Assembly (NCBI GenBank): GCA_910577675.1
Contig: CAJTOR010000029.1
Coordinates: 1 to 43,009 of the forward strand
Origin: an uncultured Lachnospiraceae bacterium
Lineage (GTDB): Bacteria; Bacillota; Clostridia; Lachnospirales; Lachnospiraceae
Direction of reading: 5' to 3'
DNA: 43,009 bases
Under the pieces are notes generated by a model. That model had not been told where the DNA came from. It saw only the letters and a list, made by a program, of their open reading frames with translations, and did not search any database. This document shows positions 8,441 through 16,218 of this stretch, piece after piece (the stretch's first letter is position 1; each line of letters opens with the position of its first letter). The position numbers and the translations under genes were made by a program.

Positions 8441-8792
8441 ACCGCTCCCGCCGGAATGTAGAACGCTCCATGGGTTTCATCTAAAACAAAAATATATTTC
8501 CGTCTGCTATAACATAATTCGCAACCATGCCATTCATAAACATGTTGTGAAAGCATTAGCATCCGATATGCCGACAGAACACTCTATTGCTGAAAACAAA
8601 CGAACAAACAGATATTTAATACCCCTCATTTCTCCATCCATAAAATGCGCCACTATTTTACAAGCCAGGAGGGATGCGGCAAAGAAGCTGCAAGATGCCC
8701 TCTTTTCTTAGCACTTGTTACGACAAGATTCATGACAAGAAATCATTTTAAAAATGCTAAAACAGATTTAATTTTACTATAATTCCATGAGT
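8441..8792 (+). other. Gene-free stretch that may encode a small RNA
   Basis: A strong promoter precedes this stretch. A GAGGG/CCCTC hairpin followed by TTTTCTT lies near 8668-8705 and could end a transcript of roughly 260 bases. A 25-residue frame beginning MRQRSCKMPS overlaps the hairpin but is probably fortuitous. I see nothing else. Confidence 0.3.
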
Positions 8793-8845
8793 GCAAAAGA
8801 GCCGCAAACCCTTGGTTTTACTGAAAAACCTCGGATTTGCAGCTC
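8793..8845 (-). terminator. Terminator after tRNA-Leu
   Basis: Read on the minus strand, a long stem (GAGCTGCAAATCC with GGGTTTGCGGCTC, inner AGGTTTT/AAAACC) is followed by TTTTGC. It lies 10 bases past the tRNA 3' end. Confidence 0.85.
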
Positions 8846-8855
8846 TCACCCGACA

Positions 8856-8935
<80 letters not shown>

Positions 8936-8975
8936 AAACTAAGCTCTAAGGATCTCCCCAACAAGCTTCCCCTAT

Positions 8976-9004
8976 ACTATAACCGTTATTTTAGAAAAGG
9001 TCAA
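8976..9004 (-). promoter_or_regulatory. Promoter of tRNA-Leu
   Basis: TTGACC (9004-8999) and TATAGT (8981-8976) on the minus strand, 17 bases apart. Confidence 0.8.
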
Positions 9005-9051
9005 GGATTTTTTTATCACAATAAAGAATTGTGATATAATTCAAGTTTTTC

Positions 9052-9080
9052 TTGCAAAACACTCTTAAATATGTTATGAT
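9052..9080 (+). promoter_or_regulatory. Promoter of tRNA-Lys
   Basis: TTGCAA (9052-9057) and TATGAT (9075-9080), 17 bases apart, 28 bases before the tRNA. Confidence 0.8.
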
Positions 9081-9108
9081 TAGGGGCAGCAAATTTTATT
9101 TTCCAGCT

Positions 9109-9181
9109 GGGACACTAGCTCAGTCGGTAGAGCACTTGACTTTTAATCAAGTTGTCGCGGGTTCGATTCCCGCGTGTCTCA
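9109..9181 (+). tRNA. tRNA-Lys (UUU)
   Basis: Acceptor GGGACAC/GTGTCTC, D arm GCTCAGTCGGTAGAGC, anticodon arm CTTGA-CTTTTAA-TCAAG giving UUU, T loop TTCGATT. CCA is not encoded. It is a single-gene unit with its own promoter and terminator. Confidence 0.98.
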
Positions 9182-9207
9182 TTTTTTAAACCTTTAAAAA
9201 TACTGCG

Positions 9208-9247
9208 TGTCCGGATTTTTTGGGAGAAAATTCGGACATTTTTTTAT
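9208..9247 (+). terminator. Terminator of tRNA-Lys
   Basis: TGTCCGGATTTT pairs with AAAATTCGGACA and is followed by seven or more T. Confidence 0.9.
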
Positions 9248-9306
9248 CCAAACCCTGGCAGGCAATAAACTCTTGCCACATGCCGGTTTCAGACACCGGA
9301 TAAATC

Positions 9307-9339
9307 AGGGAGGGAGGCGCAAAATGCGCCTCCCTCCCT
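9307..9339. terminator. Strong hairpin after the vWA lipoprotein gene
   Basis: A near-perfect 14-bp stem (AGGGAGGGAGGCGC at 9307-9320 with its complement at 9326-9339). A T-run (TTTTCC) follows only in the plus direction. It starts 4 bases beyond the vWA stop, so it probably protects or ends that mRNA as well. Confidence 0.7.
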
Positions 9340-9343
9340 TTTC

Positions 9344-10720
9344 CTATTCCCCGTAATATTCCTTCACCAGCCGTACAATCAAATCATTGAGCGCTTCGAC
9401 CGAGTATGAGCCGACCGTCGGTTCCAGATGGGAATTGCCCACCCCGCTGTCATCGGTCAGGAATGTATAGGTTCCCCCCGTAAGCATCGCGATACTCCGC
9501 AAAAACGCTTCCGTCTTCTCATTGACACCACTTGCAGCGATTGGGATAATGCGGATTCCCTGCGCTGTAGCGGCCTCCACTGCCATCCTAAGGTTTGCCG
9601 CAACTTCGTCGGTATCGTGCGGCGGCGCATCCAGGATCAAAAACAAAATTTTTGAAGCTTCCTCCCGCCACTCATGCTCCATAACCGCGTTGATTAACGC
9701 CTCGTCCACAGCCTCCTCATAATCCCCTCCCCCGTCGGCGGACTCCGCGTTAATCAGCGCGGAAGCCGCCTTTATATCATCGGAAAACGGGTTGGAATGC
9801 ACAATGTATGCATCTCCATGGTCACGGTAAAAATTGACCGAAAAGCGCGTGCTCTGATCTGCCACACGCCCGGCAATATCCTCAAATTCCTTTTGCAGAT
9901 ATAAGAGCTCATCCCCCATCGAGCCGGTCGTATCAAAAACAAACATTAAATCAAGCGCCCGCAACGGTGTGTCAATACTTCCGATTTCCGCTGTAACCTG
10001 GGCATCAGAAAGCTCTTCCATGCTCACTGGCTGATTCCCCTGCCCCGCATTATCCACCGCTGTACTGCTAATTTCCTCCCCCGATAATGGCATCAGAATC
10101 TCACTGTCCATTTTTTCGAAGATAACATGATCCGCAACTTCTCCTTCCCCGTAAACATTGTAATACAGATAGGCCTTTCCATTATGGTCGGTCACGGCGC
10201 ATGAGATTGCACTGCCCGAAGCCGTGCAGAGCCGTACCTTTACTTTTGCTGCGGGAACCCCGTCAGAAAGCGCCTGCACTACCACCCGCTGATAAGGTGC
10301 CATACCAAACTGCCGGAAAGAAAACCTGCCAGTTCGGACAAGATTTGTAAAAAATCCCCAGTTTTCATTATCCCTCCATTCACCCGCGGTCAAAAGCCCC
10401 GCCCGCGGAGGAACCTGCTGATAGCCCCCCGGTTCCGCCTCACTCAATGGCGCTTCTGCTTCGGATACAGCATCAAGCCCGATGCTGCCATCCATATCCC
10501 CGGATACTTTGGCGGATTCTTCTCCCCCCGTCCCCTCGGAACCTGCAAAAGTATCCACTCCCGATAAACTTCCGTCCGAACCCGCATCATAATATAAATT
10601 TGTTCCCCCTGATTCCCCCGATGCCACAGCATCCTTCTTCGCCGCATCCCCACAGGCCGAAAAAATACCTGACACCAGGCAAAGCACCAATCCCATTACC
10701 GCAATCTTTCTTCTTTTCAT
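9344..10720 (-). CDS. vWA-domain lipoprotein
   Basis: A 458-residue exported protein. The N-terminus MKRRKIAVMGLVLCLVSGIF leads to Ser-Ala-Cys23, a lipobox-like site for lipid attachment. A low-complexity linker rich in Gly, Ser, Glu and Asp (about 30-105) follows, then a region with TAGEWRDNENWGFF seen before vWA domains in exported bacterial proteins. A von Willebrand A domain begins near 255, with the metal-site motif DTTGSM at 263-268 and GGGDYEEA later. It is expected on the outer face of the membrane, where vWA domains bind proteins through a metal ion. The start at 10720 has GGAGGGG upstream; an in-frame ATG 12 codons earlier lacks one. The partner is unknown and no operon mate is seen. 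Confidence 0.85.
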   Translation of the reverse strand: MKRRKIAVMGLVLCLVSGIFSACGDAAKKDAVASGESGGTNLYYDAGSDGSLSGVDTFAGSEGTGGEESAKVSGDMDGSIGLDAVSEAEAPLSEAEPGGYQQVPPRAGLLTAGEWRDNENWGFFTNLVRTGRFSFRQFGMAPYQRVVVQALSDGVPAAKVKVRLCTASGSAISCAVTDHNGKAYLYYNVYGEGEVADHVIFEKMDSEILMPLSGEEISSTAVDNAGQGNQPVSMEELSDAQVTAEIGSIDTPLRALDLMFVFDTTGSMGDELLYLQKEFEDIAGRVADQSTRFSVNFYRDHGDAYIVHSNPFSDDIKAASALINAESADGGGDYEEAVDEALINAVMEHEWREEASKILFLILDAPPHDTDEVAANLRMAVEAATAQGIRIIPIAASGVNEKTEAFLRSIAMLTGGTYTFLTDDSGVGNSHLEPTVGSYSVEALNDLIVRLVKEYYGE

Positions 10721-10750
10721 ATTCCCCTCCATTTCCCCGCTATTAAGGCT

Positions 10751-10800
10751 TGTCAAAGGAAATTATATCCCCATGCTGCTCTCGCCTGTCAGATGGGACT
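10751..10800 (+). repeat. Dispersed repeat end (family TGTCAAAGGAAATTATA)
   Basis: TGTCAAAGGAAATTATATCCCC followed by GCTGCTC and CAGATGGGACTT, closely like the left part of the element at 16274-16393. No matching right end is visible, so this is a single end or a decayed copy. Confidence 0.55.
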
Positions 10801-10985
10801 TATCTCTTACCAGACATAATCGATAAATTAAAACTTCCTCCCTTGCTCCTACCAATTAGACGAGGCATCCCCCCCTATGGTTCCAACAAAATACAAACAT
10901 GGTTAGATTTTTATAATTTCCGGTTGCAATACGCCGTTTTTTGCCTTATGATATCGTTATCAACAATAAATGGAGGTATAAGCAC

Positions 10986-11534
10986 ATGAAAAAAACATAT
11001 TTGTTTCTGGCAACCGGTTTTGAGGAAGTGGAGGCATTGGCAGTTGTCGATATCCTGCGCCGCGCAGACATTACCTGCACCACCGTATCCGTAACAGGGG
11101 ATATCAATGTCACCAGCTCCCATAAAATCACCGTTAAGGCTGACAGGCTGTTTGAGGACGGCTCCCTTTTTGATGCGGACATGCTCATCCTCCCAGGTGG
11201 GGCTCCCGGCTACAAAAACCTTCTTGCGCACGAGGGCTTAAAGGAACTTCTTTGCTCCTACAATGCAGAAAAGAAGTATATTGCCGCAATCTGCGGTGCA
11301 CCGAGCGTCCTCGGAGCCCACGGGCTGTTAAAAGACAGGAAGGCAACCTGCTACCCGGGAATCGAGAAAGAATTAACCGGGGCGGACTACACAAATAGTA
11401 ATGTGGTAAAGGACGGGCATATCATTACCAGCCGCGGGGTGGGCACGGCACTGGATTTCGCGCTTGCCCTCACAGAAATCCTGGCTGGTTGTGACAAAAG
11501 TTCCGAGATTGCAAAGTCCATCCTCCACGCATAA
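10986..11534 (+). CDS. DJ-1/PfpI (YajL/ThiJ-type) family protein
   Basis: A 182-residue alpha/beta protein of the DJ-1/PfpI superfamily. The N-terminal FLATGFEEVEA carries the conserved Glu, and AAICGAPSVLG holds the nucleophile-elbow Cys near residue 102. The length and the motif GFEEVEA fit the DJ-1/YajL branch, linked to protection against oxidants and reactive carbonyls; some members are annotated as 4-methyl-5-thiazole monophosphate biosynthesis proteins. The ATG at 10986 follows TGGAGGT. It stands alone between a decayed repeat and a terminator. The exact reaction cannot be told from sequence. Confidence 0.9.
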   Translation: MKKTYLFLATGFEEVEALAVVDILRRADITCTTVSVTGDINVTSSHKITVKADRLFEDGSLFDADMLILPGGAPGYKNLLAHEGLKELLCSYNAEKKYIAAICGAPSVLGAHGLLKDRKATCYPGIEKELTGADYTNSNVVKDGHIITSRGVGTALDFALALTEILAGCDKSSEIAKSILHA

Positions 11535-11542
11535 ATATATAC

Positions 11543-11563
11543 AAAAATCCTGTAGGGATTTTG
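11543..11563 (+). terminator. Terminator after the DJ-1 gene
   Basis: AAAATCC/GGGATTTT hairpin with a 4-base loop, 9 bases past the stop, followed by TTG. Confidence 0.6.
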
Positions 11564-11739
11564 TTCCCAGGACGCGTCATATTTTAAAACCTGTATAATC
11601 GGGTAAAACTTACTGCTCTGGCACCCGCCATCTTCCGCTGATATTTTCCCTCCGGGTGCCCGTGTGCAATCAAGTTACTCGCCGCATGACCTGTGCGCGA
11701 CTTTAGCAGCATACTTCCCCTGCACGGGTCTGTGCATAG

Positions 11740-11771
11740 AAAAAGGCGGTGGATGATTCCACCGCCTTTTT
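11740..11771. terminator. Terminator of the tRNA operon (bidirectional)
   Basis: AAAAAGGCGGTGG and CCACCGCCTTTTT form a 13-bp stem with A and T runs on both sides. It follows the last tRNA (Gln) on the minus strand. Confidence 0.9.
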
Positions 11772-11813
11772 CCGAAAGGAAATACTTTTATGATAACAAA
11801 ACTTGAAGCTAAA

Positions 11814-11885
11814 CTGGGCCAGCCAGATTCGAACTGGCGACTGCAGGAGTCAAAGTCCTGTGCCTTACCGCTTGGCGATGGCCCA
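11814..11885 (-). tRNA. tRNA-Gln (UUG)
   Basis: Acceptor TGGGCCA/TGGCCCA, anticodon arm CAGGA-CTTTGAC-TCCTG giving UUG, T loop TTCGAAT. CCA is not encoded. Last gene of the five-tRNA operon. Confidence 0.97.
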
Positions 11886-11969
11886 AAATTCCACGCTGCA
11901 GGAAATCCAGTCCATATGTTTTCCTGCCTTGTAAGAAGAAAAAAGTCTTTTGCAAGCAAAAGACTTGAG

Positions 11970-12044
11970 GGTGGATACAGGGATTCGAACCCTGGGCCTC
12001 CAGAGCCACAATCTGGCGCGCTAGCCAACTGCGCTATACCCACC
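11970..12044 (-). tRNA. tRNA-His (GUG)
   Basis: Acceptor GTGGGTA/TATCCAC with the histidine-specific extra G at -1 facing C73. Anticodon arm CAGA-TTGTGGC-TCTG gives GUG; T loop TTCGAAT. Confidence 0.97.
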
Positions 12045-12056
12045 ATAGGTATGAAA

Positions 12057-12130
<74 letters not shown>

Positions 12131-12137
12131 AGATAAA

Positions 12138-12208
12138 AGCAGGTGATGGGAATCGAACCCACGTATCCAGCTTGGAAGGCTGGTGTTCTACCATTGAACC
12201 ACACCTGC
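12138..12208 (-). tRNA. tRNA-Gly (UCC)
   Basis: Acceptor GCAGGTG/CACCTGC, anticodon arm CCAGC-CTTCCAA-GCTGG giving UCC, T loop TTCGATT. Confidence 0.97.
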
Positions 12209-12232
12209 ATATCAGCTTATGAACTCATAAAA

Positions 12233-12307
12233 TCGGGGTGACAGGATTCGAACCTGCGACCTCCTGATCCCAAATCAGGCACTCTAGCCAAACTGAGCCA
12301 CACCCCG
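12233..12307 (-). tRNA. tRNA-Pro (UGG)
   Basis: Acceptor CGGGGTG/CACCCCG, anticodon arm CCTGA-TTTGGGA-TCAGG giving UGG, T loop TTCGAAT. First gene of the operon. Confidence 0.97.
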
Positions 12308-12358
12308 TTTTTTCTGGTTCACGACTGCCGGTTTTATCCTCTCCGTGACACGAGATTT

Positions 12359-12387
12359 ATTATATAACAGGTTTTTGGAAATGTCAA
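12359..12387 (-). promoter_or_regulatory. Consensus promoter of the five-tRNA operon
   Basis: On the minus strand a perfect TTGACA (12387-12382), 17-base spacer and perfect TATAAT (12364-12359), as expected for stable RNA genes. Confidence 0.95.
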
Positions 12388-12481
12388 CTATTTTTTTTAA
12401 TTTTTTTCAAATTTCGTTTTGTATAAAATTTACAATAACTTTCAGGAAATCAAACCAGTTTTAACGCATAAATTGCATCAA

Positions 12482-12500
12482 GAGCTCACTTTTTGAGCTC
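12482..12500 (-). terminator. Hairpin after the GH20 gene
   Basis: Two GAGCTC palindromes separated by 7 bases form a stem 13 bases past the GH20 stop. The following T-run is poor, so this is a weak or processing hairpin. Confidence 0.45.
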
Positions 12501-12513
12501 CAACTTCCCCCCG

Positions 12514-14343
12514 TTATTCCCCACTGCCATCCCGCAGCAAATCCGCATACCAAAAAAACACATCCGACACCCGGGCTAAATCGCCCTCCCTGCTATTCTC
12601 CCTCCAGTATGCCTTATAATGATAAAGACACTCTTCCAGTTCCCCGGCTAACATCCCTGCCGGCATCTTTCCAAGAAGGTACATCAAAACCCTATTCCAG
12701 AGAACCACCATCCGCAGGGAAAGCTGCGCACAAGCTGCTATCCGCCTTTTTTCCCCAGACATGCTGCGGCAGACCGCAGAAAGCTGTACCGAAAGCTCTG
12801 CTGCCTGCTTATCCGCCATAGCAAAACGCTGTTCACTGTCCGCGCCAAAATCTTTTAAAATCCCTTCGGTTTCCCTTCCCTTCTGCGTCCATTCCTTATA
12901 CTGGACGGCATTTGCCCAGCCAAATACTTCAAGAGTGCTAATCTTAGCCAGGTATCCGACAAATTCCCCCGATGCATCCCCATATTCCAAAAGTGAGATC
13001 ATCCGGTTCATTTCATCAAACTCTGCCACATTCCTTCCCCATGAAAAAGCAGCGCCGTAAATCATACACGGGATAGAAAAATCCGGGTGACCGACATGCC
13101 CGTAATCCCCCCAGTCCGTATTCAGAACGCCAAGCGCATGGTATTTTCTCCCGTAATCACACATCCTGGCAATATTCTCGTAACTCTCATACATCTGGTT
13201 GACAAAATGGTTCCATCCCCGCGTCCCCGGACAGACATAAAGCTTTGCCCCCGCCTCGCTAAGAACACGCACCTGCGTATCTTTCTCCTGTTCCGAATAG
13301 CCCCATGCAAGGCAGATCGTTTCCCCTGGGAATTCTTTTATCAAAGCCGGGCTTTCGCAGATAATATCCCCCCAGAACATCGGTGTTTTTCCGTTCTCCA
13401 CCAGATAATCAAACAGTCCGGAAACAAACTCGGCATAAAGCACACCGCGTCCCCTTTCCCCCGCTTCCTCCCTGCTCTTTCCGGTTCCCAGATCAAAAGT
13501 TTCATCCGCGCAGATATTAAACTTATCCGAACTGAAAAGCTGCATAAATTCGCCGATCATACCCTTAATTAATTCCATTGACCGCAAATCTAAGGGATTT
13601 AGAGTATGGTGTGCCATCCGATCCCAGAAAGAAAACTCCTGCCCCGCACTCCCTTCAAGCTCGCAGAGCGCAGCATAACTTCTCGTGCCAAGAAGCTTGT
13701 AAAGATGCCCGAAACTTGCCAGGCACGGAACAAGCTCGATCCCGCGTTCGGCGCAGTAAGCGTCGAGTTCCATAATCTCCTGCGCCTCAAGCGGTGTTTC
13801 ATCGCGCCAGAGTTCCGTCATATCACGGAACAGGTAAGTATGTTCAATATAGAGCTGGAGCTGGTTCAGCTTATAAAACGCCATGGTATCCACCATCTTT
13901 TTCAGGTTCGATAAGGTCTGTACACGCCCCCTTGTAACATCGTGGAAAAATCCCCTTGTCTTAAAATCCGGCTCGTCCTCAATCTTCACCGCAGGCAAAA
14001 GCCCCGCATACTGGCGGAATAACTGGCGTAGCGTCTGCACCCCCTGCCCAAGCGAGGCAGTCCACCCGCCGCGAATCGTTATCCCATCTTCATTAACATC
14101 GAGATAATATCTTGATTCAAAACAGGATTCATCCACAAAAAGGCGGATGTCCCCTTTTTTGGCAAGTCCCCTCGTCCTTTTTATCTTAATTCCCGTACTG
14201 GAAGAAATTTCCTCCTGCAACATTTGCGCATAAACATCAATACCTTCCGGGCAGGAAGAGTCCACAACAATCATCGCTTTAAAATTCAGATGATAATTTC
14301 CCCCCTGCTCCTGAACTTTTTTTGGGCACGGCAACAAAACCAT
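12514..14343 (-). CDS. Cytoplasmic GH20-family beta-N-acetylhexosaminidase-like enzyme
   Basis: A 609-residue protein. An N-terminal GH20b-like alpha/beta domain (about 1-125) is followed by DEPDFKTRGFFHDV, the usual entry to the GH20 barrel. The catalytic Asp280-Glu281 pair sits in NICADETFDLG. A C-terminal helical extension (about 480-609) has no clear match in my memory. No signal peptide is present, so the enzyme should act in the cytoplasm on imported glycosides, probably releasing terminal N-acetylhexosamine. The ATG at 14343 is used because GGAGGGAATAAG precedes it. That ribosome site lies inside the last codons of the vWA gene upstream, whose stop is one base away, so translation is coupled. 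This is an unusual partner for a Ro-like gene. Confidence 0.82.
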   Translation of the reverse strand: MVLLPCPKKVQEQGGNYHLNFKAMIVVDSSCPEGIDVYAQMLQEEISSSTGIKIKRTRGLAKKGDIRLFVDESCFESRYYLDVNEDGITIRGGWTASLGQGVQTLRQLFRQYAGLLPAVKIEDEPDFKTRGFFHDVTRGRVQTLSNLKKMVDTMAFYKLNQLQLYIEHTYLFRDMTELWRDETPLEAQEIMELDAYCAERGIELVPCLASFGHLYKLLGTRSYAALCELEGSAGQEFSFWDRMAHHTLNPLDLRSMELIKGMIGEFMQLFSSDKFNICADETFDLGTGKSREEAGERGRGVLYAEFVSGLFDYLVENGKTPMFWGDIICESPALIKEFPGETICLAWGYSEQEKDTQVRVLSEAGAKLYVCPGTRGWNHFVNQMYESYENIARMCDYGRKYHALGVLNTDWGDYGHVGHPDFSIPCMIYGAAFSWGRNVAEFDEMNRMISLLEYGDASGEFVGYLAKISTLEVFGWANAVQYKEWTQKGRETEGILKDFGADSEQRFAMADKQAAELSVQLSAVCRSMSGEKRRIAACAQLSLRMVVLWNRVLMYLLGKMPAGMLAGELEECLYHYKAYWRENSREGDLARVSDVFFWYADLLRDGSGE

Positions 14344-14344
14344 C

Positions 14345-15823
14345 TTATTCCCTCCACTTTGCATACTGCCCCGTCTTTACGCTGATACATGCGTAACGCT
14401 CCGAGTTTATTATTTTTTGCATCATTTCAACCGGCGTGCACCCGATACACGAAAGCACCTGCTTAAATACTACAGCGGACCCTCCGGAACAAAGCTGCAC
14501 ACCCCTGCGCTTTTCGTCCGCATGGAATATTTCATGCCTGCTCGCCACATTCCAGAATACCACATTTGGTATCACATAACCATATTGCTGGTAGCGCTGT
14601 GCCATCTGCTCATAAAATGTCCAGCTCTTATCGCCGCAACGGTCAATCTCCATATCCGAAATCACAATAATCGACTTTGGCATTTCCTCCGGGGGCACAT
14701 GCCCATCAAGGGCAATCTCAAGGACGCGCATAAACGCCAGTTCAAGACTTGTGTTGTTGCCCCATTCCGCCTTTAAAGCATCGGCGGCCTTTTCTGCCAG
14801 AGTTTTGCCCTTCAGTGTGACAATCTGCGGACTTCCTGAAAACGTCATAAATAAATTGTGGTAGTCGCCCGTATTCCGCTCCGCAAAATAGATGGCAAGC
14901 CCTATGGACGTTGCCATCGGCCTTCCGTACATCGATCCGGACACATCCGCCATAACAATGGCATTCGTCCCCTTCTGTACATAATCCGGAAGCTGCTGCC
15001 ACTGTGCTTCAAGAACCGGAGATTCCTCCTTTTTGTACAGGGCTTTCTCCACAATATCATAAGGATAGAGGGTGGAAGAATTAATTTTTACCTCCCCCGC
15101 CACAGCCTTCCCAATATATTCCTTAAAGCGCTCTTCGTCATGTTTTAAAAATGCTTTGCGGTAAATCATCATCGCGCGTCCTGGCACCTCGGGATATAAA
15201 ATCTCGTCCCAGCGGTTTGCGGACATCATACACTCCACCACCCGGATACGCTTGCGCATACTTCGCACAATGCGCTTGAAATGATATACTGAATAACCGA
15301 GCTTTCCCGCGGTTAAAATCCCGAGCCTGCGCGTTTCCTTCGAGCTCGCATCCGCAGTCTTAATCCATTTTGCCAGAAGGGAAAGCGCCCTTCCCGCATG
15401 CAGGTTTTTCAGATCCTCCTCAAACTGCGTTTTCATAACAGCCCACATCGCATCCTCACAGGGAGTCCCAATCAGGCAGTACAAATCATCGTAGCGCCCG
15501 AACACCCCAACCAAATCAAGGTTTGGCAAAAGTGCCTCCGGATGTGTTTTTGCCATATACTTTAAAAGCGTGCGGAATGTAGCCCGCTCGCCAAGCCCTC
15601 CCCTTATATCCCTCGCATAAAAAACAATCTTTGTCGAAAACAGCGCGTCCTCGAGGAACGCCTCCTCAAACAGGGCACATATCCTTGCCTCATCCGCCCC
15701 GCGCAAAGAACCCGCCACAGCGAAAAAATCAAGGCATCCATTCCCCGTTGTCCTAAGTGCAGCCGCCCCGTTCTCCGTGCGCGTAAAACTTCCCGCCCTC
15801 CTCATCTCCTCTGCAAACCCCAT
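14345..15823 (-). CDS. Ro60/TROVE-like protein with C-terminal vWA domain (DUF2828-like)
   Basis: A 492-residue protein. The N-terminal two thirds (about 1-270) is helical and contains FYARDIRGGLGERATFRTLL (69-88), the Arg-rich signature I associate with TROVE/Ro and DUF2828 proteins. The C-terminus is a vWA domain with a complete metal site: D293-V-S295-G-S297, Thr359 and Asp390 (VISDME). Ro60 proteins form rings that bind Y RNAs and the ends of damaged RNAs; an RNA-binding role is therefore likely. The ATG at 15823 is preferred (GGGGGAG just before); the frame is open upstream to a GTG at 15868, but that part lies in tRNA-like sequence. Three tRNA-like elements lie directly upstream behind one promoter, and GH20 follows with coupled translation. 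Confidence 0.8.
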   Translation of the reverse strand: MGFAEEMRRAGSFTRTENGAAALRTTGNGCLDFFAVAGSLRGADEARICALFEEAFLEDALFSTKIVFYARDIRGGLGERATFRTLLKYMAKTHPEALLPNLDLVGVFGRYDDLYCLIGTPCEDAMWAVMKTQFEEDLKNLHAGRALSLLAKWIKTADASSKETRRLGILTAGKLGYSVYHFKRIVRSMRKRIRVVECMMSANRWDEILYPEVPGRAMMIYRKAFLKHDEERFKEYIGKAVAGEVKINSSTLYPYDIVEKALYKKEESPVLEAQWQQLPDYVQKGTNAIVMADVSGSMYGRPMATSIGLAIYFAERNTGDYHNLFMTFSGSPQIVTLKGKTLAEKAADALKAEWGNNTSLELAFMRVLEIALDGHVPPEEMPKSIIVISDMEIDRCGDKSWTFYEQMAQRYQQYGYVIPNVVFWNVASRHEIFHADEKRRGVQLCSGGSAVVFKQVLSCIGCTPVEMMQKIINSERYACISVKTGQYAKWRE

Positions 15824-15845
15824 AACTCCCCCATTTCCATGACGC

Positions 15846-15943
15846 GTAATATTGTGGATTTGAACCACCAGTTCCCCATCTGAGGGAAACCTTTCACCAA
15901 TTTACTGCTGTGCGCGCCACAATAAAATCATTTATACCACAAC
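15846..15943 (-). ncRNA. Degenerate third tRNA-like element before the Ro-like gene
   Basis: It abuts RNA 2 without spacing. On the minus strand it holds ACAGCA (15911-15906), then a compact tRNA-like fold: GTAAATT (15905-15899) pairs with AATATTAC (15853-15846) with one bulge, a 7-bp hairpin GTTTCCC/GGGGAAC (15890-15871), and a T-arm GTGG-TTCAAAT-CCAC (15868 region). An alternative outer stem, GTTGTGG (15943-15937) with CCACAAT (15857-15851), would disrupt the T arm. It ends 22 bases before the ATG, so the two folds could control translation of the Ro-like gene. This is inference from pairing. Confidence 0.45.
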
Positions 15944-16032
15944 GGGTCTGGCAGGTTCGAACTGTAATTGTTTTGCTGTGGATGTCACAAACATGACTAC
16001 TCCGGTTTCCAAAAACCGGCAAATCCAGACCC
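15944..16032 (-). ncRNA. tRNA-like RNA 2 with the anticodon arm replaced
   Basis: An 89-base element with a perfect 7-bp acceptor stem GGGTCTG (16032-16026)/CAGACCC (15950-15944). A 7-bp hairpin CCGGTTT-TTGG-AAACCGG (16019-16002) stands in the D-arm place, with a GG pair in the loop. A T-arm around TTCGAAC follows, its stem weakened by one A-C mismatch. In place of an anticodon arm lies the hairpin GTCA-TGTTTG-TGAC (15997-15984), followed 4 bases later by ACAGCAAA (15979-15972). Both parts recur in RNA 1. No CCA is encoded, as for the true tRNAs here. It cannot decode as drawn. Confidence 0.75.
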
Positions 16033-16037
16033 GAAAA

Positions 16038-16157
16038 GGCGATGGCAGGATTCGAACCTGCAATGAGTAACTCAAAAGTCCCTGAATAGTTTGCTGTTTG
16101 GGTCACGGACATGACCACATTTTTTACTTTCGCGTCTTCCATTTCCGCCACATCGCC
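16038..16157 (-). ncRNA. tRNA-like RNA 1, tRNA-Leu-derived with an enlarged anticodon loop
   Basis: A 120-base element. Acceptor GGCGATG (16157-16151)/CATCGCC (16044-16038), perfect. The D arm TGGCGGAAATGGAAGACGCG matches the tRNA-Leu of this window at 18 of 20 bases. A stem AAAGT (16130-16126)/ACTTT (16079-16075) is in the anticodon-stem position, a class II variable arm is TGAG-TTA-CTCA, and the T arm GCAGG-TTCGAAT-CCTGC is perfect. The would-be 7-base anticodon loop is 46 bases long. It contains the hairpin GGTCA-TGTCCG-TGACC (16116-16101) and ACAGCAAA (16097-16090), shared with RNA 2. Tools may call it a tRNA or a pseudo-tRNA. Confidence 0.78.
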
Positions 16158-16218
16158 ACAGTCAAAAGAAGTAAGCTCTTTGATAGATAAAGAAAAGATT
16201 ATTTCCTCCCTTATCCCA

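Noticed and set aside
8672..8749. A 25-residue frame after AGGAGGG
   Set aside because: It overlaps a terminator-like hairpin, its ribosome site touches the ATG and the composition is not peptide-like.
14345..15823. Ro-like/vWA gene considered as part of a metal-chelatase or MoxR-vWA system
   Set aside because: No MoxR-type ATPase is nearby, and the N-terminal signature and tRNA-like neighbours fit a TROVE/Ro-type role better.
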